From: Herminiimonas sp.
GTDB lineage: Bacteria > Pseudomonadota > Gammaproteobacteria > Burkholderiales > Burkholderiaceae_D
Direction of reading: 5' to 3'
DNA length: 55,440 nucleotides
Assembly: GCA_014376645.1 (NCBI GenBank)
Contig: JACMRD010000129.1
Coordinates: 1 to 55,440 of the forward strand
Shown piece after piece: positions 38,194 to 47,876 of the stretch (the first letter of the stretch is position 1; the number at the start of each line of letters is the position of its first letter). The translations under genes were made by a program, and so were the position numbers. The notes beneath the pieces are model-generated. The model saw nothing but the letters and a program-made list of their open reading frames with translations, did not search any database and was not told the DNA's origin.

Positions 38194-39900
38194 TTGGGAC
38201 CAACAGAATCAGGCAGCATCTTCCTCGTTGGCCTCATGGGCTCCGGCAAGACGACAGTCGGCCGGGCCCTCGCCAGGAAGCTCAACAAGCGGTTCATCGA
38301 TTCGGATCACGAAATAGAGGCGCGAACCGGCGCCTCTATTGCATTGATTTTCGAGATCGAGGGCGAGGAGTCGTTTCGTCAGCGCGAGGCCGAAGTCATC
38401 CGTGAGCTGACTGAGCTCGATGACATCGTCCTTGGCACCGGCGGCGGCGCGATCCTGAACGCGGGTAGCCGCACCTTGCTCAGCGCGCGCGGCACGGTGA
38501 TCTATCTGCGTGCCAGCGTCAACAGCATCCTGCAACGCACCAGCCACGACAAGAGCCGGCCGCTCCTGCAAACAGCGGATCCACGGCGCCGGATCGAGGA
38601 ACTCTCGCGCTTTCGCGATCCGCTGTACACCGAAATTGCCGATATCGTGATCGATACCGGCCGGCCTAATGTACAATTTTTAGTTCACAGCATCCTCTCT
38701 CAGCTCGAGGCGCTGCAGCCAAAAACGGTGGAACCCTTCATGCTTCAAGACTCTCTTGCCGCCGCACCCGCGATGGCGGCACCTTCCCTGTCTGGCGATC
38801 CATCCGCTGCCCCGGCGCTGACGCTGCACGTCGAACTCGGCGAGCGTGGCTATCCGATCACGATCGGGCCGGGACTGCTGGACGACGTCGACCTACTGCG
38901 CCGCCAGGTACGCGGTGAGCGGGTGGCAGTCGTCACCAATACGGTCGTGGCTCCACTCTATCTGGCGCGCCTGACGGCGTCGCTGACGGCAGCCGGCAAG
39001 CAGGTGAGTGCGATCATCCTGCCCGATGGCGAGGAAGAAAAAACCTGGCCGAACCTGATGCTGATCTTCGACCGTCTGCTGGCCGAGAAGTGTGATCGCA
39101 AGACCACCCTGATCGCGCTGGGCGGTGGCGTGGTCGGCGACATGACCGGGTTTGCGGCCGCGACCTACATGCGCGGTGTGCCGTTGATCCAGGTACCGAC
39201 CACGCTGCTGTCGCAGGTCGATTCTTCGGTCGGCGGCAAGACCGGTATCAACCATCCGCTGGGCAAGAACATGATCGGCGCCTTTTACCAGCCGCAGGCG
39301 GTCATCGCCGATACCGACACGCTGGGCACCTTGCCGGCGCGCGAGCTGTCAGCCGGTCTGGCCGAAGTGATCAAGCACGGCGCGATCATCGATGTGGCGT
39401 TCTTCGACTGGATCGAAGCCAACATGCCGGCTCTGCTTGCTCGGGATACGGCCGCGCTGGCGTACGCGATCCGGCGTTCCTGCGAGATCAAGGCCGAGGT
39501 CGTGCGCCAGGACGAGCGCGAGTCCGGCATCCGGGCCATCCTCAATTTCGGCCATACCTTTGCGCATGCGATCGAAGCTGGCCTGGGTTTCGGCACCTGG
39601 CTACATGGCGAAGCGGTCGGTTGCGGCATGGTCATGGCCGCCACCCTGTCGTGCCGCCTCGGTCTCATCGATACGTCAACGCGTGAGCGGGTGCGCTGCG
39701 TGGTCGCGGCCGCCGGTCTGCCGACCGTCGCACCCGACCTGGGCGAAGCGACCTGGCTGGAGCTGATGCAAGTGGACAAGAAGAACGAGGGCGGCGCCAT
39801 CAAGTTCATCCTCCTCAATCCCTTGGGTCATTTCCTGATCACCGCCGCACCCGCCGCGCAGTTATCTGCGACACTTCAGGAATGCGTTCACCCATCCTGA
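38194..39900 (+). CDS. aroKB: Shikimate kinase / 3-dehydroquinate synthase in one frame
   Basis: Residues 1 to about 175 are shikimate kinase, with the P-loop GLMGSGKTT (13-21), DSDHEIE, and the lid region [20 protein letters not shown]. Residues about 210-568 are dehydroquinate synthase, with NAD-binding [14 protein letters not shown] and metal-site residues ([29 protein letters not shown]). They act in steps 5 and 2 of the shikimate pathway. The linker (about 176-209) is Ala/Pro-rich, with no stop codon. An in-frame ATG at 38740-38742 ([12 protein letters not shown]), preceded by GGTGGAA, could start a separate AroB. The kinase seems to start at TTG 38194, as no ATG is near. Relatives usually have two genes. 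Confidence 0.9.
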   Translation: MGPTESGSIFLVGLMGSGKTTVGRALARKLNKRFIDSDHEIEARTGASIALIFEIEGEESFRQREAEVIRELTELDDIVLGTGGGAILNAGSRTLLSARGTVIYLRASVNSILQRTSHDKSRPLLQTADPRRRIEELSRFRDPLYTEIADIVIDTGRPNVQFLVHSILSQLEALQPKTVEPFMLQDSLAAAPAMAAPSLSGDPSAAPALTLHVELGERGYPITIGPGLLDDVDLLRRQVRGERVAVVTNTVVAPLYLARLTASLTAAGKQVSAIILPDGEEEKTWPNLMLIFDRLLAEKCDRKTTLIALGGGVVGDMTGFAAATYMRGVPLIQVPTTLLSQVDSSVGGKTGINHPLGKNMIGAFYQPQAVIADTDTLGTLPARELSAGLAEVIKHGAIIDVAFFDWIEANMPALLARDTAALAYAIRRSCEIKAEVVRQDERESGIRAILNFGHTFAHAIEAGLGFGTWLHGEAVGCGMVMAATLSCRLGLIDTSTRERVRCVVAAAGLPTVAPDLGEATWLELMQVDKKNEGGAIKFILLNPLGHFLITAAPAAQLSATLQECVHPS

Positions 39901-39939
39901 GCCGGAGCCGGAGCGTCCATACCAACATGAGGCGTTGCC

Positions 39940-41097
39940 ATGAGTCGTGATCCCAATCTGGCGTCCTATGCCGCCCATCCGGAAGCGTCACCTGGACGCC
40001 TGTTCGCCGAAGACGAGCCGGCTTCGCGCACTGAATTCCAGCGCGACCGCGATCGCATCATTCATTGCGCCGCGTTCCGCCGGCTCGAATACAAGACCCA
40101 GGTGTTCGTCAATCACGAGGGCGACCTGTTTCGCACGCGGCTCACGCACAGCATCGAAGTCGCGCAGATCGCACGCTCGATCGCCCGCAACCTGCGCGTG
40201 AACGAAGACTTGGTCGAGGCGATCTCGCTGGCGCACGATCTCGGTCACACCCCGTTCGGGCACGCTGGCCAGGATGCGCTCAACGCATGCATGCAGGATC
40301 ACGGCGGCTTCGAGCACAACCTGCAGAGCCTGCGCGTGGTGGATTCACTCGAGCAGCGCTACGGCGCCTTCGATGGCCTGAACCTGATGTTCGAGACTCG
40401 CGAGGGCATTCTCAAGCACTGCTCTCTGCCCAATGCGCGCAAGCTCGGGCGGATCGGATTGCGTTTCATCGAACGAAAGCAGCCGACGATCGAAGCGCAG
40501 ATCGCCAATCTGGCCGATGAAATCGCCTACAACAATCACGATATCGACGACGGACTGCGCTCGGGTGTGCTGAGCACCGCGCAGCTCGACGAAATCGATT
40601 TTTATGCGCGCCAGCGACGCGAGGTCGAGCGCACCTTTCCCGGCATCGGTGGGCGGCGCGCCATCAATGAAACGATCCGGCGCATGATCAATGCCCTAAT
40701 CGTCGACCTGATCACGACATCGCAGATGCGTATTGCCGATGCGCGGTTGCAGACGGTTGACGACGTGCGCAACGCGCCACCGCTCATTGCCTTCTCCGAC
40801 AAGGTCGGCGCCGAAGCGGCGCTGCTCAAGCGCTTCCTGCGCCAGAACATGTATCAGCATTATCTGGTCAACCGCATGACCAGCAAGGCGCGCCGCATCA
40901 TTACCGATCTCTTCAATGCGTTCGTCGCCGAGCCGAACCTGCTGCCGCCCGACTATCAGCGGGTCGGCGCCGATGGCGAACCGGCGCAGGGCGCGCCCTC
41001 GTCGCAGGAACACAGCGTGGCCGACTATATAGCGGGCATGACTGACCGCTATGCCATGCGCGAGCATCGCCGCCTGTTCGAGGTCGACGAGATCTGA
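39940..41097 (+). CDS. dgt: Deoxyguanosinetriphosphate triphosphohydrolase-like protein
   Basis: An HD-domain enzyme that hydrolyses dNTPs to nucleoside and triphosphate. The metal ligands are visible as His70 ([10 protein letters not shown]), His99-Asp100 ([15 protein letters not shown]) and the later [15 protein letters not shown]. Length is 385 residues, the class often annotated as dGTPase type 2. It follows aroKB after 39 bases, the typical aroK-aroB-dgt order. It is convergent with the next gene, only 4 bases away. Confidence 0.94.
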   Translation: MSRDPNLASYAAHPEASPGRLFAEDEPASRTEFQRDRDRIIHCAAFRRLEYKTQVFVNHEGDLFRTRLTHSIEVAQIARSIARNLRVNEDLVEAISLAHDLGHTPFGHAGQDALNACMQDHGGFEHNLQSLRVVDSLEQRYGAFDGLNLMFETREGILKHCSLPNARKLGRIGLRFIERKQPTIEAQIANLADEIAYNNHDIDDGLRSGVLSTAQLDEIDFYARQRREVERTFPGIGGRRAINETIRRMINALIVDLITTSQMRIADARLQTVDDVRNAPPLIAFSDKVGAEAALLKRFLRQNMYQHYLVNRMTSKARRIITDLFNAFVAEPNLLPPDYQRVGADGEPAQGAPSSQEHSVADYIAGMTDRYAMREHRRLFEVDEI

Positions 41098-41101
41098 AAA
41101 C

Positions 41102-42193
41102 CTAAAGCAGATGTCGCAGCGGATGGGCGCCGGCCGGCCAGACCGGTGCAAAGAAACGCTCGACCTGTTCGTCGCCGACCGCATCGACCGTCGCCGGATC
41201 CCAGCGCGGCGCATCATCCTTGTCGATCACCGCCGCCCGTATTCCCTCCAGCACGTCGCGGTGTTCGAAGCAATGACGCACCATCGATCGCTCCATGCGC
41301 AGGCAATCGGCCAGCGTCATGGTTGCGCCACGCCGTAACTGTTCCAGGGTCACGCACAGCAGCAGGGGTGAGCGCTTTCGCATCGACACCAGCGCAGCCT
41401 GCGCAAAGGGCGATTCATCCTGCGCCAGCGAGGCCATGATGGCCGCCACCGACGGTTCGCTGAAATGCCGGTCGATCAACACGTCCTGAAGTGAGAGTGC
41501 ATGGGGTGGCATGCTTGCGGTTGCAACGACCGGACCGGCGGCGTCTGCCGCGACATCGCGCCACCGTTCGGCAGGCGCGTCCGCCAAGTTTTCGATCAGC
41601 GCATTCAGTCGTGCGGACTGCACAAGCAGGTCGGCTAATCCGGCGTGCACGGCATCGGTGCCGTCGATGGTGTGGCCGGTCAGGCCAAGGTACCTGCCCG
41701 TGGCACCGCGCGCACGGGGCAGGAAGAAGCTACCGCCGACATCGGGGAACAGGCCGATATTGACTTCCGGCATGGCCATGCGGGTGCGTTCGGTAACGAT
41801 GCGCATGCCGTGCGCCGCACCACTCTGCGAAATCCCCATCCCGCCACCCATGACGATGCCGTCCATGAGTGCGATGTACGGTTTTGGGAAGTGGTGAATC
41901 AGGTGGTTGAGCGCGTATTCTTCCGTGAAAAAATCTTCCAGCGTCGCGCTGCCGCCGAGCGGCGTGCCGCTTGCCACCTGATGGAAATAGCGGATGTCGC
42001 CGCCGGCGCAGAAGGCGCGTGCCTCGCTGCCGCGAACGACCACGGCATCGATGGCCGGATCATCGCACCAGGCGCCGAGGATCGCGGTCATGGTGCGCAC
42101 CATGTCGAGCGAGAGGGCGTTCAGGGCGCGGGGGCGATCTAGCGTCAGGCAGGCGAGACGCCGGTCGATGGTCGTCTTGATATGGTCGGTCAT
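41102..42193 (-). CDS. Enoyl-CoA hydratase/isomerase family protein, 3-hydroxyisobutyryl-CoA hydrolase type
   Basis: The crotonase fold is seen with the CoA/oxyanion loops GSEARAFCAGGDIRYFH (residues about 55-71) and MDGIVMGGGMGIS, and the acidic PEVNIGLFPDVGGSFFLPR. The C-terminal part (long helical region after residue 200) and the total length of 363 residues match the 3-hydroxyisobutyryl-CoA hydrolase subfamily of valine degradation rather than simple enoyl-CoA hydratases (about 260). The substrate cannot be proved from sequence. The stop is TAG. It is a single gene after the hpf terminator. Confidence 0.85.
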   Translation of the reverse strand: MTDHIKTTIDRRLACLTLDRPRALNALSLDMVRTMTAILGAWCDDPAIDAVVVRGSEARAFCAGGDIRYFHQVASGTPLGGSATLEDFFTEEYALNHLIHHFPKPYIALMDGIVMGGGMGISQSGAAHGMRIVTERTRMAMPEVNIGLFPDVGGSFFLPRARGATGRYLGLTGHTIDGTDAVHAGLADLLVQSARLNALIENLADAPAERWRDVAADAAGPVVATASMPPHALSLQDVLIDRHFSEPSVAAIMASLAQDESPFAQAALVSMRKRSPLLLCVTLEQLRRGATMTLADCLRMERSMVRHCFEHRDVLEGIRAAVIDKDDAPRWDPATVDAVGDEQVERFFAPVWPAGAHPLRHLL

Positions 42194-42258
42194 GGCGCAG
42201 ATGGTAAGTGGGAAACAGCTATTTTACCGGCCACGACCCGTGCGGCCGCACGCACATG

Positions 42259-42283
42259 AAAAAGGGCGCATCGTCTGCGCCCT
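42259..42283 (-). terminator. Intrinsic terminator of the kdsD-to-hpf operon
   Basis: On the minus strand, AGGGCGCA (42283-42276), a 5-base loop and TGCGCCCT (42270-42263) form an 8-bp perfect stem, followed by TTTTT (42263-42259). It lies 44 bases after the hpf stop. Confidence 0.85.
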
Positions 42284-42326
42284 CACGGTCAAGTAACGCC
42301 GAATTGTTCGGCAAGTGGCGTGCGCA

Positions 42327-42686
42327 TCAGGAAGGGGCGGCTGCCACGACTGCCGGTTCCGGCAAATGCTTGATCGCGTCGTGTTGATGGTCCTGCAGTT
42401 TGGTTTTGTATTTGATGACCTGGCGATCGAGTTTGTCGATCAAGGCATCAATGGCTGCATACAGGTCTTCGGCGATGCTCTCGGCATGCAGGTCCTTGCC
42501 GCGCAGTCGTAAATTGATCTCAGCCTTCTGTCGTTTTTCTTTTTCCGGGAGCTTATCGACAGTCAGGATGACCGCGATATCAATGACATGATCGAAATGG
42601 CGTCGAATGCGTTCCAGCTTGGTTTGCACGTATTCGCGAATGGCAGGTGTCAGTTCGAGGTGATGTCCACTGATTGTCAGATTCAT
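42327..42686 (-). CDS. hpf: Ribosome hibernation promoting factor
   Basis: HPF binds idle 30S subunits and drives 70S dimer formation in stationary phase. The 119-residue protein begins [20 protein letters not shown], with the family's [13 protein letters not shown]-like strand ([20 protein letters not shown]) and [20 protein letters not shown]. It is the short form; the C-terminal dimerisation domain of long HPF is absent. It follows rpoN by 24 bases, the usual neighbour. ptsN, often next, is not present here. Confidence 0.94.
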   Translation of the reverse strand: MNLTISGHHLELTPAIREYVQTKLERIRRHFDHVIDIAVILTVDKLPEKEKRQKAEINLRLRGKDLHAESIAEDLYAAIDALIDKLDRQVIKYKTKLQDHQHDAIKHLPEPAVVAAAPS

Positions 42687-42710
42687 ACAGCGCTCCTAAG
42701 TGTTCAAAAA

Positions 42711-44186
42711 CTAAAGGGACTTGCGCAGATTTACTGGTGGTATTTTCAGTGCTTCGCGATACTTTGCCACGGTGCGGCGCGCGATCACCATACCTTGTTC
42801 GCCCAGCATGTCTGCAATTTTGCTGTCAGAGAAGGGAATCTTGGGGTCTTCGGCTCCTATCAATTGTTTAATGAGGGCGCGGATCGCAGTCGACGAGGCT
42901 TCGCCGCCTGCCTCCGTAGCGACGTGACTTCCGAAGAAGTACTTTAGTTCGAACATCCCATGCGGGGTAAGCATGTATTTTTGCGTTGTCACACGGGAAA
43001 TTGTGCTCTCGTGTAAACTTAGTGTATCAGCAATTTCGCGTAAGACAAGGGGTCGCATTGCCACCGCGCCATGCGAAAAAAAGTTCCTCTGCCGGTCCAC
43101 GATGGCCTGCGCCACGCGCAAGATCGTATCGAAGCGCTGACGCATGTTCTTGATCAGCCACTTGGCTTCCTGCATCTGCGAGGTGAGCGATCCCTCGCCC
43201 TTGCTCTGCTTGAGAATGTTGGCGTAGAGCGAATTGATTCGAAGCCGCGGCATCACATCGTGGTTGAGCATGACTTGCCAGCCGCCGCGCAGGCGCTTGA
43301 CGATCACGTCGGGCACCACGAAATCGGAGGCGTCGGAGGCGAAGGAGGCGCCCGGATGCGGGTTGCACTGCTTGATGACGATTTGCGCTTCACGCAGGTC
43401 TTCGTCGTCGCAATCGAGCGCCTTCTTGAGCTTGTTGAAATCACGCTGTGCGAACAGCGACAGGTAGTTTTCCACGATCGCCAGCGCCATGCGCCGCGTC
43501 ACCATCGGGATTTTCGGCATGCGGCGGATCTGCAGTGACAGGCATTCGGCCGCATTGCGCGCACCCACGCCCGGTGGGTCGAAACTCTGGATCAGCTTCA
43601 ACGCGATCGACAGTTCGTCGAGGTCGATTTCCAGCTCTTCCGGCAGACGCGCATGGATCGCTTCCAGCGACTCTTCCAGGTATCCGTTGTCGGTGAGGGC
43701 ATCGATCATCAGCTCGACCAGCGCCCGGTCGCGCAAGGTGTCGAGCGTGACCCGCATCTGTTCGAGTAGATGCTCGCGCAGGGTGCATTCGTGCGCTTCG
43801 AGTTGCGGGCGGGCGTCGTCGTCGTCGGGCGCCTTGGCGGTCTTGGCGACATCGTCGAAGCTCCACTCGGCCTCGCCGTTGGTGTCGGCCGCTGCGGTGT
43901 CAGGTGCGTCGAAGCTGGTGTCGCCCTCGACGCCGGGCGCCGCATTGGCGTCCTCGCTGGCGCCTTCGGGCGTCGAGCCGACCGCGCCGATGGCACCATC
44001 GGCCAGCAATCGAACCGAGTGATCGAGCGGATCATCCACCCGTTCGAGCAAGGGATTGTCGCAGAGGATCTGCTCGAGTTCCTGATGCAGCTCGAGCGTC
44101 GACAGCTGCAGCAAGCGGATCGATTGCTGCAGCTGTGGTGTCAGCGCGAGATGCTGTGAGACGCGAAGTTGTAGGCTCTGTTTCAT
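42711..44186 (-). CDS. rpoN: RNA polymerase sigma-54 factor
   Basis: Sigma-54 directs RNA polymerase to GG/GC promoters that need enhancer-binding ATPases. The activator-interacting region is seen at the start ([20 protein letters not shown]), then an acidic linker (residues about 55-140), the core-binding domain, the helix-turn-helix and the RpoN box [10 protein letters not shown] near the end. The ATG at 44184-44186 (MKQSLQL) gives 491 residues; the frame is open upstream into lptB. The stop is TAG. It is 19 bases after lptB, so probably co-transcribed. Confidence 0.96.
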   Translation of the reverse strand: MKQSLQLRVSQHLALTPQLQQSIRLLQLSTLELHQELEQILCDNPLLERVDDPLDHSVRLLADGAIGAVGSTPEGASEDANAAPGVEGDTSFDAPDTAAADTNGEAEWSFDDVAKTAKAPDDDDARPQLEAHECTLREHLLEQMRVTLDTLRDRALVELMIDALTDNGYLEESLEAIHARLPEELEIDLDELSIALKLIQSFDPPGVGARNAAECLSLQIRRMPKIPMVTRRMALAIVENYLSLFAQRDFNKLKKALDCDDEDLREAQIVIKQCNPHPGASFASDASDFVVPDVIVKRLRGGWQVMLNHDVMPRLRINSLYANILKQSKGEGSLTSQMQEAKWLIKNMRQRFDTILRVAQAIVDRQRNFFSHGAVAMRPLVLREIADTLSLHESTISRVTTQKYMLTPHGMFELKYFFGSHVATEAGGEASSTAIRALIKQLIGAEDPKIPFSDSKIADMLGEQGMVIARRTVAKYREALKIPPVNLRKSL

Positions 44187-44205
44187 GATTGGGGGAAGGC
44201 TGCCA

Positions 44206-44961
44206 TTACATCCTGAAGTGCTCGCCCAGATACACCCGCCGCACGGATTCGTCGGCGATGATGTCATCCGGTCGGCCACTGGCCAGTACTGCTCCCTGAT
44301 TGATGATGTAGGCGCGATCGCAGATACCCAGCGTCTCGCGCACATTGTGATCGGTGATGAGCACGCCGATTCCACGTTCCTTCAGAAACCGGACGATGCG
44401 CTGGATCTCGATCACGGCGATCGGGTCGACACCGGCGAACGGTTCGTCGAGCAGGACGAAGCGCGGATTGGTCGCCAGCGCGCGCGCGATCTCGACCCGG
44501 CGCCGTTCGCCGCCAGACAGCGACAACGCCTGATTGCCGCGCAGCTTTTCGATCTGCAGTTCGGCCAGCAAGGTGTCGAGCCGTTCTTCGATGGCCGCCT
44601 TCGACATCGGCTTGCCGTCGACTTTCTGCAACTCCAGCACGGCACGGATATTGTCTTCCACCGTCAGCTTGCGAAAGACCGAGGCTTCCTGCGGCAGGTA
44701 AGACAGGCCGAGCGTGGCGCGGCGGTGAATCGGCAGACGCGAGATACCGATGCCGTCGAGATCGATTTCACCCGCATCGAGCGGCACCAGGCCGACGATC
44801 ATGTAGAACGACGTGGTCTTGCCGGCGCCGTTCGGGCCGAGCAAACCGACGACTTCGCCGCTGGCGACCTGTAGCGAGACATCGCGCACGACCTGGCGCG
44901 CGCCATAACTTTTCTGCAAGCCGCGGACGATCAACGTACTGCTGGGCAGAGGACTGCTCAT
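44206..44961 (-). CDS. lptB: LPS export ABC transporter ATP-binding protein LptB
   Basis: LptB powers LPS extraction from the inner membrane with LptF and LptG. The Walker [10 protein letters not shown] (residues 42-50), the ABC signature LSGGERRR, Walker [15 protein letters not shown] and the switch histidine in [10 protein letters not shown] are present. I take the ATG at 44959-44961, one base after the lptA stop, giving 251 residues. Seven more codons upstream overlap lptA. Confidence 0.95.
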   Translation of the reverse strand: MSSPLPSSTLIVRGLQKSYGARQVVRDVSLQVASGEVVGLLGPNGAGKTTSFYMIVGLVPLDAGEIDLDGIGISRLPIHRRATLGLSYLPQEASVFRKLTVEDNIRAVLELQKVDGKPMSKAAIEERLDTLLAELQIEKLRGNQALSLSGGERRRVEIARALATNPRFVLLDEPFAGVDPIAVIEIQRIVRFLKERGIGVLITDHNVRETLGICDRAYIINQGAVLASGRPDDIIADESVRRVYLGEHFRM

Positions 44962-44962
44962 G

Positions 44963-45511
44963 TCACTTGTCTTTCGGTTCAATGCGCGGCTGGATTACCG
45001 CCTTGATGCGGCCACTGCCAGGCTTGGCGCCCGGTGCATTGTTGTTGACGGCGATGAATTCGGCCTTGGTGTCGTAGGAAATGAATTCGCCTTCGATTTC
45101 GTCCGTCGGCCGCGCTCCCTCGAGACGGCGCAGTTTGGCTTTCGAGAACAGCTTCACCAGTTCGGCACGACCATCGTATTCGATGCGTTCTGCTTCGCCC
45201 TCCACCCACAGGTTGGGTCCGCCGTCCCGCTTCTGGCGAAACGTCGCCAGCGCGCCCGGGGCCGCATACAGGGTCGCGAACTGGTAGCCCGCGCGGTCCT
45301 GGGTGACGACCACGCGGCCGGCTTTCATCAGGAGCGATCCGCGGGTGAGGATGACGTTGCCGGTGAAGGTATTGACCTGTTTCACATCATCGTAGGTCAT
45401 CTGGTCGGCAGCAATGTCGGTCGCTTTCTCGGAGTCGGCTTTTTCAGCGTATGCGAGGCTGGCGGTGGCAATATTGAGTGCGCACAGTGAGAATAAAAAA
45501 AATCGTTTCAT
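44963..45511 (-). CDS. lptA: LPS transport periplasmic protein LptA
   Basis: LptA forms the periplasmic bridge that carries LPS to the outer membrane. The signal peptide ([20 protein letters not shown], cleaved near residue 22) is followed by the OstA-like beta-jellyroll ([20 protein letters not shown]). The ATG at 45509-45511 has AGGAA 6 bases upstream, and the product is 182 residues; the frame is open for 183 more bases without family similarity. lptB starts right after. Confidence 0.94.
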   Translation of the reverse strand: MKRFFLFSLCALNIATASLAYAEKADSEKATDIAADQMTYDDVKQVNTFTGNVILTRGSLLMKAGRVVVTQDRAGYQFATLYAAPGALATFRQKRDGGPNLWVEGEAERIEYDGRAELVKLFSKAKLRRLEGARPTDEIEGEFISYDTKAEFIAVNNNAPGAKPGSGRIKAVIQPRIEPKDK

Positions 45512-45608
45512 GAAAATTCCTGTTCGTCTCGCCCGGGTCTGGTGCCCAGTATGTCGCCGATGCCGAGCGCGAGATTGCGCCCGGTTCAGTCGGTGTCTGA
45601 TGGATGGT

Positions 45609-46214
45609 TCAGGGCCCGGCAGTTGCGCCTTTCGGTGGATAGGTACCGTGCACGCGCCGCGCCATGCTGAATTCCCGCTTGGCGTTATTGGCAACCATGC
45701 CGATGCCGGTCATGTGCGCACTGCCCAGCGTCAGATCAGCGGCCTTGTCGGTCTGGATGACATCATCGTCGGGCAGGATCAAGAGATACTCCGTCATCAG
45801 GTGAAAATGTTCGCTGGTGGCCGAGGCGGGGCGATCGGCGTCGACCTTGTCATACATGTGAATCTTGCTGCTCTCCGGATCGACCATCGCGCGCTGCGAG
45901 CGCATGGTCAGCGGCGGCGCGGTCTGGCTCAGGCTGTGTACCACCGGCAGCGTGATTTCATAGGTGTCGTCGAGCGGACGGTGGATCATGCGGGTGCCGG
46001 CGATGTTGTAGCGCGCCTCGCCGGTCTTCGACATCCGCACGAAATTGAAATGTTCGACGTAATAATCAGGTTCGTTGCGCAGCGCGCCCGGGGTTCTGTC
46101 GACTGCGCTCTTCTGCATCACTTCCAGCAGCCAGAAACTACCCAGCGCCAGACCGATGCCGAGTCCCAGCAACAGCAGCATCCGGTAGCGATTGCCGGCA
46201 CGGCGGCTGCTCAT
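45609..46214 (-). CDS. lptC: LPS export ABC transporter periplasmic protein LptC
   Basis: LptC is anchored in the inner membrane and passes LPS from LptBFG to LptA. It has one membrane segment (residues about 12-32: MLLLLGLGIGLALGSFWLL), then a LptA-like beta-jellyroll (PDYYVEHFNFVRMSKTGEAR; LLILPDDDVIQTD). Length is 201 residues. The start overlaps the kdsC stop by 4 bases (ATGA). A 97-base gap separates it from lptA. Confidence 0.93.
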   Translation of the reverse strand: MSSRRAGNRYRMLLLLGLGIGLALGSFWLLEVMQKSAVDRTPGALRNEPDYYVEHFNFVRMSKTGEARYNIAGTRMIHRPLDDTYEITLPVVHSLSQTAPPLTMRSQRAMVDPESSKIHMYDKVDADRPASATSEHFHLMTEYLLILPDDDVIQTDKAADLTLGSAHMTGIGMVANNAKREFSMARRVHGTYPPKGATAGP

Positions 46215-46753
46215 GCCAGGTACGGCGCGAGCACCGCCTCGTATCTGTCCTGCGCGCGCAGGATCAGGTCGCATACCTCGCGCGCCGCGCCACGTCCGCC
46301 GTGCGCCTCGGTGACATAGTGCACGCGCGAGCGAACCTCGGCATGACCGTTGGGCACACTCGCGGCAAAGCCTACCTGCAGCAACAGCGGCAGATCGAGC
46401 CAGTCGTCACCGATGAATCCGCAGGCACTAGCTGGCAGGCCAGTGGTCTGCAACAGTTGCGTAAAGGCCTGCCGCTTGTCATGCACGCCCTGGATCACGT
46501 GTTCGATCGACAGGTCAGTCGCGCGGCGCAGCACGATCGGCGAAGCGCGGGCGCTGATGATCGCGGTCGCAATTCCACTCTGCTGCAACAGCTTGATGCC
46601 ATGACCATCGAGCACGTTAAAGCTTTTCAACAGCTCGCCGTCGGCGCCGAGATGCAAGCTGCCATCGGTCAGGATGCCGTCTACGTCGAAGATCATGAGG
46701 CGCACGCCGGCCGCCCGTCGCGTCACTTCCGCCAGCGGCAAGGTTCCGGACAT
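46211..46753 (-). CDS. kdsC: 3-deoxy-D-manno-octulosonate 8-phosphate phosphatase
   Basis: KdsC removes phosphate from KDO-8-phosphate, giving KDO for the LPS inner core. It is a HAD enzyme without cap domain; the nucleophile motif is LMIFDVDGILTDGSLHLGAD, and the Mg-binding FIGDDWLDLPLL is near residue 115. Length is 180 residues. The start overlaps the kdsD stop (TGATG). Function couples it to KdsD upstream. Confidence 0.95.
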   Translation of the reverse strand: MSGTLPLAEVTRRAAGVRLMIFDVDGILTDGSLHLGADGELLKSFNVLDGHGIKLLQQSGIATAIISARASPIVLRRATDLSIEHVIQGVHDKRQAFTQLLQTTGLPASACGFIGDDWLDLPLLLQVGFAASVPNGHAEVRSRVHYVTEAHGGRGAAREVCDLILRAQDRYEAVLAPYLA

Positions 46754-47781
46754 CAGATCACCTTGGCGCGGGTGAGGTCGTGGATGTGCAGGGCGCCGAC
46801 CAGTCGGCCGGTGGCGTCGGCTACCAGTAATTGATTGATGCGGAAGCGCTCCATCATCTCGACCGCTTCGACTGCGAGCTGGTCCGGTCCGATGGTGCGC
46901 GGATTGGCATGCATGACCTCGGCAATCGACAGCCGGGTGAAGTCCTGGACATGCTCGATCAGCCGGCGCAGGTCGCCATCCGTGAACACGCCGACCGGGC
47001 GGAACTGCGCATCGACGACGGCAGTCATTGCCATACCCTTGAGGGTAATTTCGAGCAGCGCCGCCGACAGGCTGACGTCCGGCGTGACCGTGGGAATCGC
47101 GTCGCCGGTGCGCATGACGTCGCGCACGTGGGTCAGCAGTCGCCGGCCGAGCGCGCCGCCCGGATGGGAGCGCGCAAAGTCATCCTCGCCGAAACCGCGG
47201 GCGTCGAGCAGCGCGACCGCCAGGGCGTCGCCCATGGCCAGCGCCGCGGTGGTGCTGGCCGTCGGCGCCAGGTTCAGCGGACAGGCTTCCTGCTCGACGC
47301 CGACGTCCAGGTGCACGTCGGCCAAGCGCGCAAGGGTCGAGTCGTCGTTGCCGGTCATCGCGATCAGGGTGGCGCCCATGCGCTTGAGGATGGGGACGAT
47401 CGCCAGCAATTCACCAGCCTCGCCGGAATTGGAAATCGCGATCAGCGCATCGGCGCCGGTGATCATGCCGAGGTCGCCGTGCGAGGCTTCGGCGGCGTGT
47501 ACGAACAGGGCGGGGGTGCCGGTCGAGGCCAGGGTCGAAGCGATCTTGCGGGCGATGTGGCCGGACTTGCCGATACCGGACACCACCACCCGGCCGCTGC
47601 ACGCCAGCAAAAGGCCGACGGCGCTGGCGAACGGATCGTCGATGCGGTCGGTCAGCCGGTTCTGCAGGCCGACGATGGCGTCAGCTTCGATCTGGAAGGT
47701 CGTGCGCGCCAACTGCAGCGCGCGACGCGCGGCATCGGCGTCGAATACGGTCGGCAAGGTTTTTGCATGGGTTACACTCAT
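46753..47781 (-). CDS. kdsD: Arabinose-5-phosphate isomerase
   Basis: KdsD converts ribulose-5-phosphate to arabinose-5-phosphate, the first step to KDO. The N-terminal SIS domain (VVVSGIGKSGHIARKIASTL; AEASHGDLGMI; ISNSGEAGELL) and two C-terminal CBS domains (from about residue 210) are present. The ATG at 47779-47781 (MSVTHAKTLP) gives 342 residues. No clear Shine-Dalgarno sequence precedes it, and a TATACT (47793-47788, minus strand) lies only 7 bases upstream, so the transcript could start at or near the ATG. It is the first gene of the LPS operon. Confidence 0.95.
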   Translation of the reverse strand: MSVTHAKTLPTVFDADAARRALQLARTTFQIEADAIVGLQNRLTDRIDDPFASAVGLLLACSGRVVVSGIGKSGHIARKIASTLASTGTPALFVHAAEASHGDLGMITGADALIAISNSGEAGELLAIVPILKRMGATLIAMTGNDDSTLARLADVHLDVGVEQEACPLNLAPTASTTAALAMGDALAVALLDARGFGEDDFARSHPGGALGRRLLTHVRDVMRTGDAIPTVTPDVSLSAALLEITLKGMAMTAVVDAQFRPVGVFTDGDLRRLIEHVQDFTRLSIAEVMHANPRTIGPDQLAVEAVEMMERFRINQLLVADATGRLVGALHIHDLTRAKVI

Positions 47782-47876
47782 GCCGAAAGTATAAACCAAT
47801 TAGCTAAGCAAAAAACCTGCCAGACGTAACAAAATCCCCGTCTTGACGCTTCGTAAAAACCGTTATCGATTCGCTC

